DNA from: Acidiluteibacter sp963716125
GTDB taxonomy: Bacteria > Bacteroidota > Bacteroidia > Flavobacteriales_E > Vicingaceae
Length of the DNA stretch: 64,000 nt
Direction of reading: 5' to 3'
Assembly: GCA_963716125.1 (NCBI GenBank)
Contig: OY970294.1
Coordinates: 1,550,001 to 1,614,000, forward strand
The notes beneath the pieces were generated by a model. The model worked only from the letters and a program-made list of their open reading frames with translations. It was not told the DNA's origin and did not search any database. Made by a program: the position numbers and the translations under genes. Numbering within the stretch: position 1 is the stretch's first letter; each line of letters opens with the position of its first letter. Of the stretch, positions 25,579 through 35,986 are shown piece after piece.

Positions 25579-27159
25579 TTATTTAAACCAATCTTGCTTA
25601 CTGATCATTAAAGCTTCTTGTACGCTAATTCTATTACCTTGGTTATAGGCAGTAACAAAAGCATCAGATATTTTGTTATTAGCTGCCCAAACTTGATTTC
25701 TTTTATCTCTAGCTTCCTTATAAATAGGAAATTTACCAACAGTATATTTTCTCCATCCATTGTGATATTCAGTAGCTACACTTTCGTTGATACTATGAAC
25801 AGTTCTAAAATAATCAGTAGGAATTTCTTTATGACCTGCCGCAATCTGCACTTTATAACTAATACCTGTTTCTGGAGAAGGAACTTTTGTAATTTCTTTC
25901 ATTAAGTCTTCATCTGTTTCTTTGGTAGTAGAGTTATTTGCTATAATATTTTCTTCTTTTTTAGTTTCTTTTACTTCCGTTTTTACAGTGTTGTTATCTA
26001 CTAAATTGTTTGTATTCGTTGTGGTAGTTGTTTCTTTAGGAAGTTCAACTATAGTGCTATTATCTTTCTTACTATTGTTTGTGAAACTATTAGAATTAGT
26101 GTTTTCTTTTGGCTCTTCTTTTTGAACAATCGTGTTATTTTTTATTTCTTCTATGGTTTCTTCTTCTATAATTTCAGGATCTTCGGGTAAATCAATTGTT
26201 TCTATCTCTTCAATTTTATCTTCTTTAGTTTCCTCTGAATTAGAATTGTTTCCAGTGGTTGTGTTATCCGCTAAAGCATTCTCATTATTTTCTTCCATAT
26301 TGATACCTGAATAAGCTAAGCCTTCAGAAAATGTGTTTTCATTTTTTAGATATGAAAATTTTCCATCAATAATTAATGTATCTGCTTTCGCATCAGTTTT
26401 AGTAACAAAATAGGAGGTGGAAACAGTTTTTACATCAGGCATTGCCATCCATAATATTTTAACTTGATTCTTTTTAAAAGAGAATAAACCTTCTTGAGAA
26501 AAGCCTTCAGCCGCTTCAAATCCACTTGGGATATTTTCTTCAATTTTCCCAAAGCTATTAATGTCCACTTTTTCAATAACTAAATCAACTTTATATTTGT
26601 CCCCATCACCTTTTACTGCTTTAATGGTTCTAAATACTTTAAAGTCTTCTGAAGATGCCACCATATTATCTTCATTGCAGATTTTTTTAGCATTTGGTGT
26701 CTTTTTAGTTTCTTTCATCACTAAAGTTCCTGAACTAACTACATTAATAGGAGTAGGTCCAAAATCAATGTTAATTCTTTCATTTTCTTCGATATAAGAA
26801 AATTTACCTGTCATAAAGTTGTCCGTCTTTGCACTTTCGGAGGCTGTTAAAAGGTATTTAATTTCAAATGTTTCTTGAACTGGCAGTGCAATCCAAATTA
26901 CTTTTAAAGTATTGTTTTTAAATGAAAAAGTACCTCCTTGAGATTCTAATATTTCTGCTGTAAAGCCATTAGGTATATCTTGTTGCAACTTTGCAAAACC
27001 ATCTAATGCACCTTTAGAAATAGTAATTTTGACCGTATCAGCCACATTTACTTGCATTGTTCTTGGTGGATCTTGTTTTATAGTAACTACTTCACCATAA
27101 AACAATTCAAAAATAATAACTCCAATTAAGTTGAAAAGTAGGATCGTTGACTTTAACAT
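25579..27159 (-). CDS. Exported protein with duplicated β domain, Glu/Thr-rich linker and SPOR-like end
   Basis: The 526-residue protein has an N-terminal signal/anchor, then two related domains (about 35-145 and 175-285), each carrying the pattern ...IPNGFTAEILESQGGTFSFKNNTLKVIWIALP or ...IPSGFEAAEGFSQEGLFSFKKNQVKILWMAMP. A long low-complexity Glu/Thr/Asn linker (about 295-425) follows. The C-terminal about 90 residues (YKVQIAAGHKEIPTDYF, WRKYTVGKFPIYKEARD) fit a SPOR fold. It is similar in plan to the preceding gene and probably also wall-associated. The duplication is internal and clear. Confidence 0.75.
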   Translation of the reverse strand: MLKSTILLFNLIGVIIFELFYGEVVTIKQDPPRTMQVNVADTVKITISKGALDGFAKLQQDIPNGFTAEILESQGGTFSFKNNTLKVIWIALPVQETFEIKYLLTASESAKTDNFMTGKFSYIEENERINIDFGPTPINVVSSGTLVMKETKKTPNAKKICNEDNMVASSEDFKVFRTIKAVKGDGDKYKVDLVIEKVDINSFGKIEENIPSGFEAAEGFSQEGLFSFKKNQVKILWMAMPDVKTVSTSYFVTKTDAKADTLIIDGKFSYLKNENTFSEGLAYSGINMEENNENALADNTTTGNNSNSEETKEDKIEEIETIDLPEDPEIIEEETIEEIKNNTIVQKEEPKENTNSNSFTNNSKKDNSTIVELPKETTTTTNTNNLVDNNTVKTEVKETKKEENIIANNSTTKETDEDLMKEITKVPSPETGISYKVQIAAGHKEIPTDYFRTVHSINESVATEYHNGWRKYTVGKFPIYKEARDKRNQVWAANNKISDAFVTAYNQGNRISVQEALMISKQDWFK

Positions 27160-27408
27160 TGCAATAATATTTTAAATTTGGTTGATAAGTTGTTAATACA
27201 ATGTTTATAAAGTCAAATCGATTTTTAATAGAATTTGAAAATCAGTCTAAAGAGTTGATTCTCTATTAAATTTAAATCGAAATAAGGTTATGAACAATTG
27301 TTAATTACAACTCAAACAAAACTATATATTAACTACAATGGATTACTGTAAAGTTTTTGAAGTTATTAACGCAAATTTGTTAAAAAGGAGCTTTGAGTCA
27401 ATAATATG

Positions 27409-28140
27409 TTAGAAGTTGGGCTTCAACATATATCTTTTGTAAAAACTATCAATGTGTTCTACTGCTTCTTCAACAGTGTCAGCGAGATAAAATAAGTCCA
27501 AATCCTCTTTGCTGATATTATTATTGGTTTCTAATAATACATCTTTGATCCAATCTATTAATCCACCCCAAAAAGATTTACTCATCAAAACAATAGGGAA
27601 TTTGGCAATTTTATTGGTTTGGATAAGGGTTAAGGCTTCAAAGAACTCATCTAAAGTTCCGAATCCGCCTGGCAAAACAACAAAACCTTGGGAGTATTTC
27701 ACAAACATTACTTTACGAACGAAAAAGTAATCGAAATTAAGTCGTTTGTCTTCATCTATATAAGGATTGAAATGCTGTTCAAATGGTAACACTATATTGA
27801 GTCCGGCTGATTTTCCACCTGCTTCGCAAGCACCCTTATTTGCTGCTTCCATTATACCTGGTCCGCCACCACTTATTACTCCATAACCTTTTTTACACAA
27901 TTGAAAGGCTACTTTTTCTGCAATTTTGTAGTATTTAGCATCTGATTTGGTTCTTGCTGAGCCAAAAATGGAAACACAAGGGCCAATTCTGCCTAATTTC
28001 TCGTATCCTTCGACAAATTCAGACATTATTTTAAAAATTGCCCATGAATCATTGGATTTGATTTCATTCCAATCTTTATGTTCAAATTTTTCAGAAATTC
28101 TGCTGTCTATTTTCTCCTCTTTATTTTTATTTTCTTCCAT
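27409..28140 (-). CDS. LOG-family (TIGR00730) nucleotide phosphoribohydrolase
   Basis: The 243-residue Rossmann-like protein has the two diagnostic motifs, GGPGIMEAANKGACEAGG and PGGFGTLDEFFEALT. LOG proteins hydrolyse purine/cytokinin nucleoside monophosphates to base and ribose 5-phosphate. The N-terminal about 40 residues are a charged extension. It lies 2 bp after uvrA. Confidence 0.92.
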   Translation of the reverse strand: MEENKNKEEKIDSRISEKFEHKDWNEIKSNDSWAIFKIMSEFVEGYEKLGRIGPCVSIFGSARTKSDAKYYKIAEKVAFQLCKKGYGVISGGGPGIMEAANKGACEAGGKSAGLNIVLPFEQHFNPYIDEDKRLNFDYFFVRKVMFVKYSQGFVVLPGGFGTLDEFFEALTLIQTNKIAKFPIVLMSKSFWGGLIDWIKDVLLETNNNISKEDLDLFYLADTVEEAVEHIDSFYKRYMLKPNF

Positions 28141-28142
28141 TT

Positions 28143-30989
28143 TTATACTTTTAGTTCTTCTGCAAGATGTTTGGCAGTATAGCTATTTTTAGATTTGATA
28201 ATAGCTTTAGCATTTCCACTCGCTATTATTTGTCCTCCTTTATCACCACCATCAGGTCCAATATCTATAATATAATCAGCTACTTTAATAATATCCATAT
28301 TATGCTCAATTACCAATACGGTATTGCCGGCATCTACTATTTTGTTAAGTACATCCAACAATATACGAATATCTTCAAAATGCAATCCTGTAGATGGTTC
28401 GTCTAATATATAAAAGGTATTTCCTGTATTCTTCTTTGCTAATTCGGTGGCTAATTTGACCCTTTGAGCTTCACCACCTGAAAGCGTTGTAGATGCTTGT
28501 CCAATTTTAACATAGCCTAAACCTACTTCTTTCAAGGTCTTAACTTTTAGTAAAATAGCAGGATAATTGTCAAAAAAGATGACGGCATCATCTATGGTCA
28601 TATCTAAAACATCAGCAATAGATTTTCCTTTCAACCGTACTTCTAAAGTTTCTCGATTATATCTTCTGCCATTGCATTCAGGGCATTCTACATATACATC
28701 AGGCAAGAAATTCATTTCAATAGTTTGTAAACCTGCTCCTTTGCAAGTATTACATCTTCCCCCTGAAACATTAAACGAAAATCTACCTTGTTTGTAACCT
28801 CTAATCTTAGCTTCAGGCAATTCGCTAAAAAGCGCCCTTATGTCAGTGAAAACTCCTGTATAAGTAGCAGGATTAGATCTTGGTGTTCTTCCAATTGGTG
28901 ATTGATCTATTTCAATTACTTTATCCACGTTATCCAAACCTTTTATTTTTTTATAGGGCAATGGATTCTTTTTGCTTTTGAAAAAATATTGATTTAAAAT
29001 AGGATACAATGTTTCATTGATTAATGTAGATTTCCCACTTCCTGAAACACCTGTTACACAAATAAACTGCCCTAAAGGAAATTCTACTTTTACATTTTTT
29101 AAATTGTTGCCACTAGCACCTTCAAGAATTAATTTCTTTCCATTTCCTTTTCTTTCCTTTTTTGGAATTTCAATTTTTAAATCACCATTTAAATATTTGG
29201 CAGTAATCGAATTATTTTTAAGAAACTCTTCTGGTGTTCCTTCTGCTATAATTTGTCCGCCATGCACACCTGCTTTTGGGCCAATATCAATAATATAGTC
29301 AGAAGCCAACATAATATCTTTATCATGTTCCACTACAATAATTGAGTTGCCTAAGTCTCTTAAATCCTTTAAAGAATTGATAAGTCTTATATTGTCTCTT
29401 TGGTGCAAACCAATGCTCGGTTCATCTAATATATAAAGCACTCCAACTAGTTGAGATCCAATTTGAGTTGCTAATCTGATTCGTTGTGCTTCACCGCCCG
29501 AAAGTGATTTTGACGGTCTGTTTAAACTTAAATAATCCAAACCTACATCCAGCAAAAATTTTACTCTTGTTTGTATTTCCTTGATGACGTCCTTTCCGAT
29601 GGTTTTATTTTTTTCGCTGAGGTGATTTTCGATAGTTTCTGCCCAAATCCCTAAATCTTCAATACTTTTATTGCTGACATCTGCAATATGTTGACCGGCA
29701 ATTTTAAAATAATAAGCTTCTTTGCGCAATCGATTGCCGTCGCATTCAGGACAATCAATTTTGTTCATAAACTTAATCGCCCAATTGGAAATCAAAGCCG
29801 ACGGGTTTTCTTCAAATTGACGACTTATAAAATTTACGATTCCTTCAAATTCAAATGAATAACTATTATTTACACCTGCAATATTTTCATCAATTTTTAA
29901 TGGTGTAGACGTTCCATATAGAATCACGCGCAAAGCCTCATCACTAATTTCAGCTACAGGAGTGGTTACCTTGAAATCATATTTTTTACCAATAGCTTCC
30001 AATTGTTTAAAAATCCATTTGTCTGAAAATTTACCCAATGGTTCAAAAGCACCTTGCTTGATGGTTTTAGTTTTGGCAGGAATTATTTTATCAATATCTA
30101 CTTCAGCAATTTGACCTAAACCATTACAGTTTGGACAAGCACCGTATGGAGAGTTGAAAGAAAAGAAGTTGGGTGCGGGTTCATCATAGGATATTCCTGT
30201 AGTTGGACACATCAAATTTTTACTAAAATGCCTTGCATCGTTATCTTTACCATCTTTTGGAAGTAGCAGAATAGAATTTTTTCCGTGTTTCATGGCAGTA
30301 GAAACAGACTCATCTATTCTTTTAATATTGCTTCTATTAATTTCTAATCGGTCTATAACAATTTCAATATCATGAACTTTGTATCTGTCTACTTGTAAAG
30401 TTGGAGTTATTTCTACTACTTTCCCATCAATTCTAACCCTTAAAAAGCCCATTTTCAGAATTTGACGAAACAGCTCTCGATAATGTCCCTTTCGACCTTT
30501 TACAACTGGGGCTAAAATACTAACTGCTTGATTGGGATAACTTTCTAAAATCAAATTGACAATTTCTTGCTGGCTGTATTTAACCATCAATTCATTGGTT
30601 TTATAGCTATACGCATCAGCAACCTTTGAAAAAAGTAATCTTAGAAAATCGTAAATTTCAGTAATGGTTCCTACGGTAGATCTAGGATTTTTACTGACCG
30701 TTTTTTGCTCAATAGAAATAACTGGACTTAATCCAGTAATTTTATCTACATCAGGTCGTTCTAAATTTCCTAAAAATTGTCGAGCATAAGCCGCAAAACT
30801 CTCTATATATCTTCTTTGTCCTTCTGCATAAATGGTATCGAATGCAAGAGATGATTTGCCACTTCCACTTAAACCAGTAATCACCACGAGTTTTTCGCGT
30901 GGTATACTAATATCAATGTTTTTTAAATTGTGTACTCTGGCTCCTAAAACTACTAGTGGTTCAACAGTTTCTATTTCTTTGCTATCCAT
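28143..30989 (-). CDS. uvrA: Excinuclease ABC subunit A
   Basis: The 948-residue protein is the DNA-damage-binding ATPase of nucleotide excision repair. Walker A motifs are GLSGSGKSS (39-47) and GVSGSGKST (about 645). Both ABC signatures (LSGGEAQR) and both Walker B/ILDEPS motifs are present. The zinc modules are CPTTGISYDEP...CPNCNG and CNTCKGAG...CPECNG. Length is normal. It forms UvrA2 and loads UvrB. Confidence 0.98.
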   Translation of the reverse strand: MDSKEIETVEPLVVLGARVHNLKNIDISIPREKLVVITGLSGSGKSSLAFDTIYAEGQRRYIESFAAYARQFLGNLERPDVDKITGLSPVISIEQKTVSKNPRSTVGTITEIYDFLRLLFSKVADAYSYKTNELMVKYSQQEIVNLILESYPNQAVSILAPVVKGRKGHYRELFRQILKMGFLRVRIDGKVVEITPTLQVDRYKVHDIEIVIDRLEINRSNIKRIDESVSTAMKHGKNSILLLPKDGKDNDARHFSKNLMCPTTGISYDEPAPNFFSFNSPYGACPNCNGLGQIAEVDIDKIIPAKTKTIKQGAFEPLGKFSDKWIFKQLEAIGKKYDFKVTTPVAEISDEALRVILYGTSTPLKIDENIAGVNNSYSFEFEGIVNFISRQFEENPSALISNWAIKFMNKIDCPECDGNRLRKEAYYFKIAGQHIADVSNKSIEDLGIWAETIENHLSEKNKTIGKDVIKEIQTRVKFLLDVGLDYLSLNRPSKSLSGGEAQRIRLATQIGSQLVGVLYILDEPSIGLHQRDNIRLINSLKDLRDLGNSIIVVEHDKDIMLASDYIIDIGPKAGVHGGQIIAEGTPEEFLKNNSITAKYLNGDLKIEIPKKERKGNGKKLILEGASGNNLKNVKVEFPLGQFICVTGVSGSGKSTLINETLYPILNQYFFKSKKNPLPYKKIKGLDNVDKVIEIDQSPIGRTPRSNPATYTGVFTDIRALFSELPEAKIRGYKQGRFSFNVSGGRCNTCKGAGLQTIEMNFLPDVYVECPECNGRRYNRETLEVRLKGKSIADVLDMTIDDAVIFFDNYPAILLKVKTLKEVGLGYVKIGQASTTLSGGEAQRVKLATELAKKNTGNTFYILDEPSTGLHFEDIRILLDVLNKIVDAGNTVLVIEHNMDIIKVADYIIDIGPDGGDKGGQIIASGNAKAIIKSKNSYTAKHLAEELKV

Positions 30990-31010
30990 GTAAAACTGGG
31001 AATGTTTTAA

Positions 31011-31952
31011 TTAATTTCTATTTAATTCGCCTTTTTTTGGCAATTGAATAACATAAGTTTTTGCTGAATTGTTTTTCAAATAATTCTCTCTCAACCAAGG
31101 ATTAAAGAATTTTAATATTTTGTAGTTGATATTTTTCTCTTTTGCATAGATGGCAAAATTTTCAACAGCAGTATCAATCGTATCTGTATATACTGCAAAG
31201 TTGCGGTACAAATCTTTCTGGCGAATATTAAATCCGAAATGTGTAGGATGCTCAAAAATAGTTTTTAAAGCTACTATTCTCAACACATATCTTTCTGTTT
31301 CATTATTTAGTAATAAATCCCAATAGTTGGTGGCTAATTGACGCTCTAGTTGAGAATTAATTCTACCTACACCTGCGTTGTATGAGGCTGCTACCAATGA
31401 CCAACTTCCATAAACTTTATATGAGTTTAATAAATATTCACAAGCTGCTCTAGTTGCTTTTTCAACATTATAACGCTCGTCTACTTCATCGTTAATTTCC
31501 AATCCGTATTCAATACCTGTAGCTTTCATAAATTGCCAAAAGCCGGTAGCACCTCTAGGAGAAACTACGTTTTCAAAACCACTTTCTATTAATGCTAAAT
31601 ATTTAAAATCATTAGGTATTTGATATTCAGCTAATATGGGCTCAATTACCGGAAACCAACGGTTAGCTCTTTTAAAAAATAAAATAGTTTGAGAATGAAA
31701 ATACGTATTCACGTGAAGTTCTCTGTCTAATCGTTCTTTAATATCAAAATCATTAATGGGAACTAATTCATCCGCAAAATAAAGTTGAGATGGAATAGAC
31801 AAAGAATAAACGTTATAATTAGTATCTATGGTAGCTTGATAGCTAATTTCATCATTATCTTTATCATTTGCACTACTAAATACTTGAAAAAATCCTATTC
31901 CTGCAAAAAAGACAAGAATATAAATGGCTGCTTTTGATATATATGATTTCAT
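31011..31952 (-). CDS. Lytic transglycosylase (SLT family)
   Basis: The 313-residue exported enzyme has an N-terminal hydrophobic signal. Its SLT domain starts at PNDFKYLALIESGFENVVSPRGATGFWQF, where the E in ALIESGF is the catalytic acid, and continues with RATRAACEYL, YNAGVGRINSQ and the closing PKTYV-like strands. It cuts glycan strands of peptidoglycan (MltD/MltE-like). It lies 1 bp from the next gene of the polysaccharide cluster. No LysM is visible. Confidence 0.9.
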   Translation of the reverse strand: MKSYISKAAIYILVFFAGIGFFQVFSSANDKDNDEISYQATIDTNYNVYSLSIPSQLYFADELVPINDFDIKERLDRELHVNTYFHSQTILFFKRANRWFPVIEPILAEYQIPNDFKYLALIESGFENVVSPRGATGFWQFMKATGIEYGLEINDEVDERYNVEKATRAACEYLLNSYKVYGSWSLVAASYNAGVGRINSQLERQLATNYWDLLLNNETERYVLRIVALKTIFEHPTHFGFNIRQKDLYRNFAVYTDTIDTAVENFAIYAKEKNINYKILKFFNPWLRENYLKNNSAKTYVIQLPKKGELNRN

Positions 31953-31953
31953 T

Positions 31954-33024
31954 TTAAAGGATGTTATGTCGTTTTCTTTTAGTTATTAAAAATAACGATA
32001 AGAAAATCAATAGCGCATAAGATCCGAATAAAATTGTAAACAAAGTTTTCCATTCCTGAATAGGAAAAATATAAATAGCAAAAATAGTGCTAAGGGAAGA
32101 TATAGCAGCTACTATCAAGGCCACTTGCCGATCTGACAAGCCCAAATAAGATAAATGATGTGTCGTATGATCTTTGCCACCAATAAAAGGGGAGTTTCCT
32201 TTTGATAATCTGTTAATTACAACAGTAGTTGTGTCTGCTAATGGAACCAAAAAGGCTAGAATAACCAATAGAAATTGTTTTCCTATAGCTACTTCAACCT
32301 CAGGATTTACTGGATTCCACAAAAATTTGATGGCCATAGCACTCAATACAATACCTAGAAATTGGCTTCCCGTATCACCCATATACATTTTGGAAGGATT
32401 CCAATTAAAAAATAAGAAACCTACCAAACTAGCTATCATCCCAGAAGTTAATAGAAAATAAATGCTTTGAAATTGAAAATTTATAAAACCTCCTAACATC
32501 ATAATCGTAAAGGCATAAATGGATGCTAAAGTACTAACAGCGTCCATATTGTCTAACATATTGATAGAATTCATCATACCAACAACCCATAAAATAGTGA
32601 TGCCATAATTAAGTATTAATGAATCAAATATCATAATGTATGTTCCTGTACTTATAAGTAAAATGGCACAAGCAAATTGAACTATAAATTTTAAAGAAGG
32701 GTTGGTATTGTAGGCATCGTCAGCTAAACCCATCAAAAAGGCTAGGGTAGAGGCTAATATAATTCCCAATGCGCTTAAGGTAGTGATTTCCTCAACATCT
32801 TTAAATATAATTGGATAAGCAGCATAAGACAACAGGAAAACTATAAAAAAAGAGATACCACCAAATGCTGGTTTAGTGGTGCTGCTCCATCTTACCATAT
32901 TATCATTTTTATTTCTGCCACCTAAATTTTTTGAAAAACTTAAAAACAGCTTATTAATTAAAAATGACAAGCAGAATGCTGCAAATAAATAAATTAAATA
33001 TTTTGTTGCAAAGATATTTTCCAT
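31954..33024 (-). CDS. MraY/WecA-type polyprenyl-phosphate sugar-1-phosphate transferase
   Basis: The 356-residue integral membrane protein has about ten hydrophobic segments. It has the glycosyltransferase family 4 motifs: ADDAYNTNP near 105, NMLDNMD near 155 (catalytic/Mg-binding Asp), MGDTGSQFLG near 215 and KDHTTHHLSYLG near 290. It transfers a sugar-1-phosphate to undecaprenyl phosphate, starting surface polysaccharide synthesis. It overlaps rfbC by one base. Confidence 0.93.
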   Translation of the reverse strand: MENIFATKYLIYLFAAFCLSFLINKLFLSFSKNLGGRNKNDNMVRWSSTTKPAFGGISFFIVFLLSYAAYPIIFKDVEEITTLSALGIILASTLAFLMGLADDAYNTNPSLKFIVQFACAILLISTGTYIMIFDSLILNYGITILWVVGMMNSINMLDNMDAVSTLASIYAFTIMMLGGFINFQFQSIYFLLTSGMIASLVGFLFFNWNPSKMYMGDTGSQFLGIVLSAMAIKFLWNPVNPEVEVAIGKQFLLVILAFLVPLADTTTVVINRLSKGNSPFIGGKDHTTHHLSYLGLSDRQVALIVAAISSLSTIFAIYIFPIQEWKTLFTILFGSYALLIFLSLFLITKRKRHNIL

Positions 33025-33566
33025 TAAAAAGGACTATTAAATGTTTCGAATGAAGGGTAGACTAAATCTTTCTCAGATAAAGTGGGTTGATCTATTCCCC
33101 AATCTATATCAAGTGTTTGATCATTCCACATCAAACCTCCTTCAGATTCTTTATTGTAAAGATGAGTGCATTTGTAAGAAAAAATATTATCGTCTTCTAA
33201 AGTTAAAAATCCATGTGCAAAGCCTTCTGGGATATACATCATTTTTTTATTTTCAGCACTGAGAACTGCTTTGTAATGATGTCCATAAGTTTTAGAATTT
33301 TTTCTTAAATCAACTGCTACATCCAAAACTGCACCCAATAAAACTTGAACTAATTTACCTTGTGCAAAAGGTTTTTTTTGAAAATGTAATCCTCTTAAAA
33401 CATCTTTTGTTGATCTAGAAATATTATCTTGAATAAAATGAATATCTAAACCTAAATTTTTGAATGTATGTTCATTATATGATTCAAAAAAAAATCCTCT
33501 GTTATCACCAAATATAGTAGGTTCTAGAATTATTAAGTCTTCAATTGGGGTATTAATCAGCTTCAT
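33024..33566 (-). CDS. rfbC: dTDP-4-dehydrorhamnose 3,5-epimerase
   Basis: The 180-residue cupin enzyme has the motifs of RmlC: GDNRGFFFESYN, FIQDNISRSTKDVLRGLHFQ (catalytic His in RGLHFQ), GKLVQVLLGAVLDVAVDLRKNS and YIPEGFAHGF. It converts dTDP-4-keto-6-deoxyglucose to the L-lyxo form, the third step of dTDP-L-rhamnose synthesis. Other rml genes are not in the window. It overlaps both neighbours by one base, so it is in an operon. Confidence 0.95.
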   Translation of the reverse strand: MKLINTPIEDLIILEPTIFGDNRGFFFESYNEHTFKNLGLDIHFIQDNISRSTKDVLRGLHFQKKPFAQGKLVQVLLGAVLDVAVDLRKNSKTYGHHYKAVLSAENKKMMYIPEGFAHGFLTLEDDNIFSYKCTHLYNKESEGGLMWNDQTLDIDWGIDQPTLSEKDLVYPSFETFNSPF

Positions 33567-35965
33567 TAATTTTTTCTAAATAAATTTCTAATTCCTTTAT
33601 TACTACTTTTTGAATCTTCTTCGTAATAGCCGCCACCATAGCCGTACCTATATCCATATGAATCATTTGTAGTGTTATATCCATTTAAAATTACCGACAA
33701 TTTGGTTACTTTATTATCAATAATCAATTTGTCAATATTTTCGATAAAGCTCTTTTTAGAATATTCAGATCGAACAATATATATTGGATAATCTGCTTTT
33801 TGAATGATACTTATTCCATCTGTTACTAAACCAACTGGTGGGTTATCAATGATAATTAAATCGTATTGTTGTTTTAAATCAGCAATTATTTCATCAAGTT
33901 TATTGTTTAGAATTAGCTCAGAAGGATTGGGAGGTATAGGTCCTGCTGTTATAAAATCTAGATTTTTCTCTTTACTGTTTTGAATACATTCTGCAATGGA
34001 ATTTTTTCCAATCAAAAGTGTACTCATTCCACAAGTGTTAATCGCTCCAAAACCAATATGAATCTTCGGTTTTCTCATATCTAAATCTAATATGATAACT
34101 TTTTTACCTGAAAAAGCAATAATTCCACCTAAGTTAATGGCGACAAAAGTTTTTCCTTCTTGTGAAATAGTTGAGGTAACTGCCATCAATTTGGCGCCTT
34201 CTTGATTGGAGATAAATTCTAAGTTGGAACGAACTGATCGAAATGCTTCTGCAATTAATGATTTTGGATTTTCATTGACAACTAATTGTTCGTTCATTCC
34301 AATTGTTGATTTATATTTTGGAATAATTCCCAATACACTAAAAGTAGATTTACTATATCTTTTAATATCCTCAATGTTAGTGATTTTATCGTGTAGTAAG
34401 TATTTAGAAATCACTAAAATAATATTAGCTAAAATCCCTGCTAATAGAAATCCAATAAAAATTACCTTCTTATTAGGTGATACAGGAGTTTGAGGCTGAT
34501 TAGGAGCCATTAAAATGGCCGTTTGAGAAACAAAACCTGCTTCTGAAATCGAATATTCTGTTCTTTTCTCTAATAATAGCGTATAAAAACGGTCGTCAAT
34601 TTCAAAGGTTCGCTGCAGTCTGCTCAATTCTATTTCCTTTTCTGGAACACCATAAAACTTCTCTTGAACGGATTTTATTTTATTTTCTAAGTCATTGGTT
34701 CTACTTTTTAATTTGTTTAAAATAGTAGCTACACTGCTCATTAATAGATTTTTTTGAACTTCAATCTTATAATCAATAGATTTAATTTGATCACTTTTTT
34801 CAGTATTTGAATACAATAAATTTTGTTTTTCAATCAACAAAATATTCAATTCGTTGATTAATTTCTCCAAAGATCCTTGATATTCAGATCCCATAACAAT
34901 TGGGATCAATTCATAAATATCAATTTTTGCTGCGTTTACTTTTAATTGATTATGAATTTGTTGCAATATGTTTTTTTGAATCGTAGTTTCAATTAATAAA
35001 TTATCCAATTGATTGAGTTTCTCTAAGTAAATCTGAGAAAACTCTTTTTGATTGATAACGTTATTATCTCTTTTAAAACTCTGAATTTTTATCTCTGCAT
35101 TCCGCTGTCTTTTGTAGACACTTTCCAATTGTTGATCAATAAACTCTAAAATTCTTGATGAACTTTTCTTACGACGGTTAATATCATAAACCTTAAATTC
35201 ATTCACTATAGCACTCACAAAATCTTTTGCTTTATAAGGATTTTCATCCGTATAGGATACTTCTATAGTTTTTGCAGAAGCATTCAAGATATTAACATTT
35301 AGATATTTAGAGTAGTTCTCAGTTAAAACATCCAAATTATTAATGGTAAAGTAATAATCGTTTTTCTTTACTTGATCGTTATTATCTAATATGGCACTGT
35401 AGTCATCAATGGTCACCTTAATTGCCAATTCATCTAAATTAACCCATTTGTTAGTGGCTAAATTAATGCTTGCATTTTTCTGATTTAAATTGCGATAACT
35501 TATCTTACATTTAAATTGGCTTTCAAATTCAATAAAAAAGGTCTCACCGATGATACTGCTGTCTTTTATCTTGCAGTCAATTTTGAAAGGGGTTCCCTTA
35601 TAAAGCTCTTTATCTAAAAATTTCCCTTGGCTGTAGTAACTTATCTTTAGTGGTAAAGTTTCTATTGCTTTAGTTATTAAATAATTAGACTTAAGTAATT
35701 CAATTTCACCTGAAATCTCATTGGTTTCATAAATTTCTCCAACATCTAATAGTTGATTGGCTCTATCATTCTTTTCTATTTGCAAGGTAGATGAAGACAT
35801 ATAGATGGGTTGAGTATATCTTAAGGTTAAGAATATACCTAGAATGGACAATAAAATGATCAATACCATCCAGATAAAATTATTTTTAAGGATGTATTTA
35901 AACAAACCTAAATCAAATTCACGCGGTGCATTGTTTGATTTTATAAGATTTGAGTTTTCGTTCAT
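33566..35965 (-). CDS. Polysaccharide co-polymerase / tyrosine autokinase (Wzc-like)
   Basis: The 799-residue inner-membrane protein has two transmembrane segments (about 30-50 and 500-525) flanking a Wzz/GNVR coiled-coil periplasmic region (about 260-475, including REIELSRLQR-type GNVR block). A cytoplasmic BY-kinase follows, with a P-loop variant (STISQEGKTFVA), Walker A' (ILDLDMRKP) and Walker B (LIIIDNPP). The C-terminal tail is Tyr/Gly-rich (YRYGYGGGYYEED) for autophosphorylation. It controls chain length and export with the Wza-like protein encoded upstream. Confidence 0.93.
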   Translation of the reverse strand: MNENSNLIKSNNAPREFDLGLFKYILKNNFIWMVLIILLSILGIFLTLRYTQPIYMSSSTLQIEKNDRANQLLDVGEIYETNEISGEIELLKSNYLITKAIETLPLKISYYSQGKFLDKELYKGTPFKIDCKIKDSSIIGETFFIEFESQFKCKISYRNLNQKNASINLATNKWVNLDELAIKVTIDDYSAILDNNDQVKKNDYYFTINNLDVLTENYSKYLNVNILNASAKTIEVSYTDENPYKAKDFVSAIVNEFKVYDINRRKKSSSRILEFIDQQLESVYKRQRNAEIKIQSFKRDNNVINQKEFSQIYLEKLNQLDNLLIETTIQKNILQQIHNQLKVNAAKIDIYELIPIVMGSEYQGSLEKLINELNILLIEKQNLLYSNTEKSDQIKSIDYKIEVQKNLLMSSVATILNKLKSRTNDLENKIKSVQEKFYGVPEKEIELSRLQRTFEIDDRFYTLLLEKRTEYSISEAGFVSQTAILMAPNQPQTPVSPNKKVIFIGFLLAGILANIILVISKYLLHDKITNIEDIKRYSKSTFSVLGIIPKYKSTIGMNEQLVVNENPKSLIAEAFRSVRSNLEFISNQEGAKLMAVTSTISQEGKTFVAINLGGIIAFSGKKVIILDLDMRKPKIHIGFGAINTCGMSTLLIGKNSIAECIQNSKEKNLDFITAGPIPPNPSELILNNKLDEIIADLKQQYDLIIIDNPPVGLVTDGISIIQKADYPIYIVRSEYSKKSFIENIDKLIIDNKVTKLSVILNGYNTTNDSYGYRYGYGGGYYEEDSKSSNKGIRNLFRKN

Positions 35966-35986
35966 TTTAAGTCTATTCCGTAAAAT

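Noticed and set aside
26132..26314. Plus-strand Ser/Val-rich frames opposite the linker of the 25579-27159 gene
   Set aside because: They are shadows of the Glu/Thr/Asn-rich linker codons and have no start signals.
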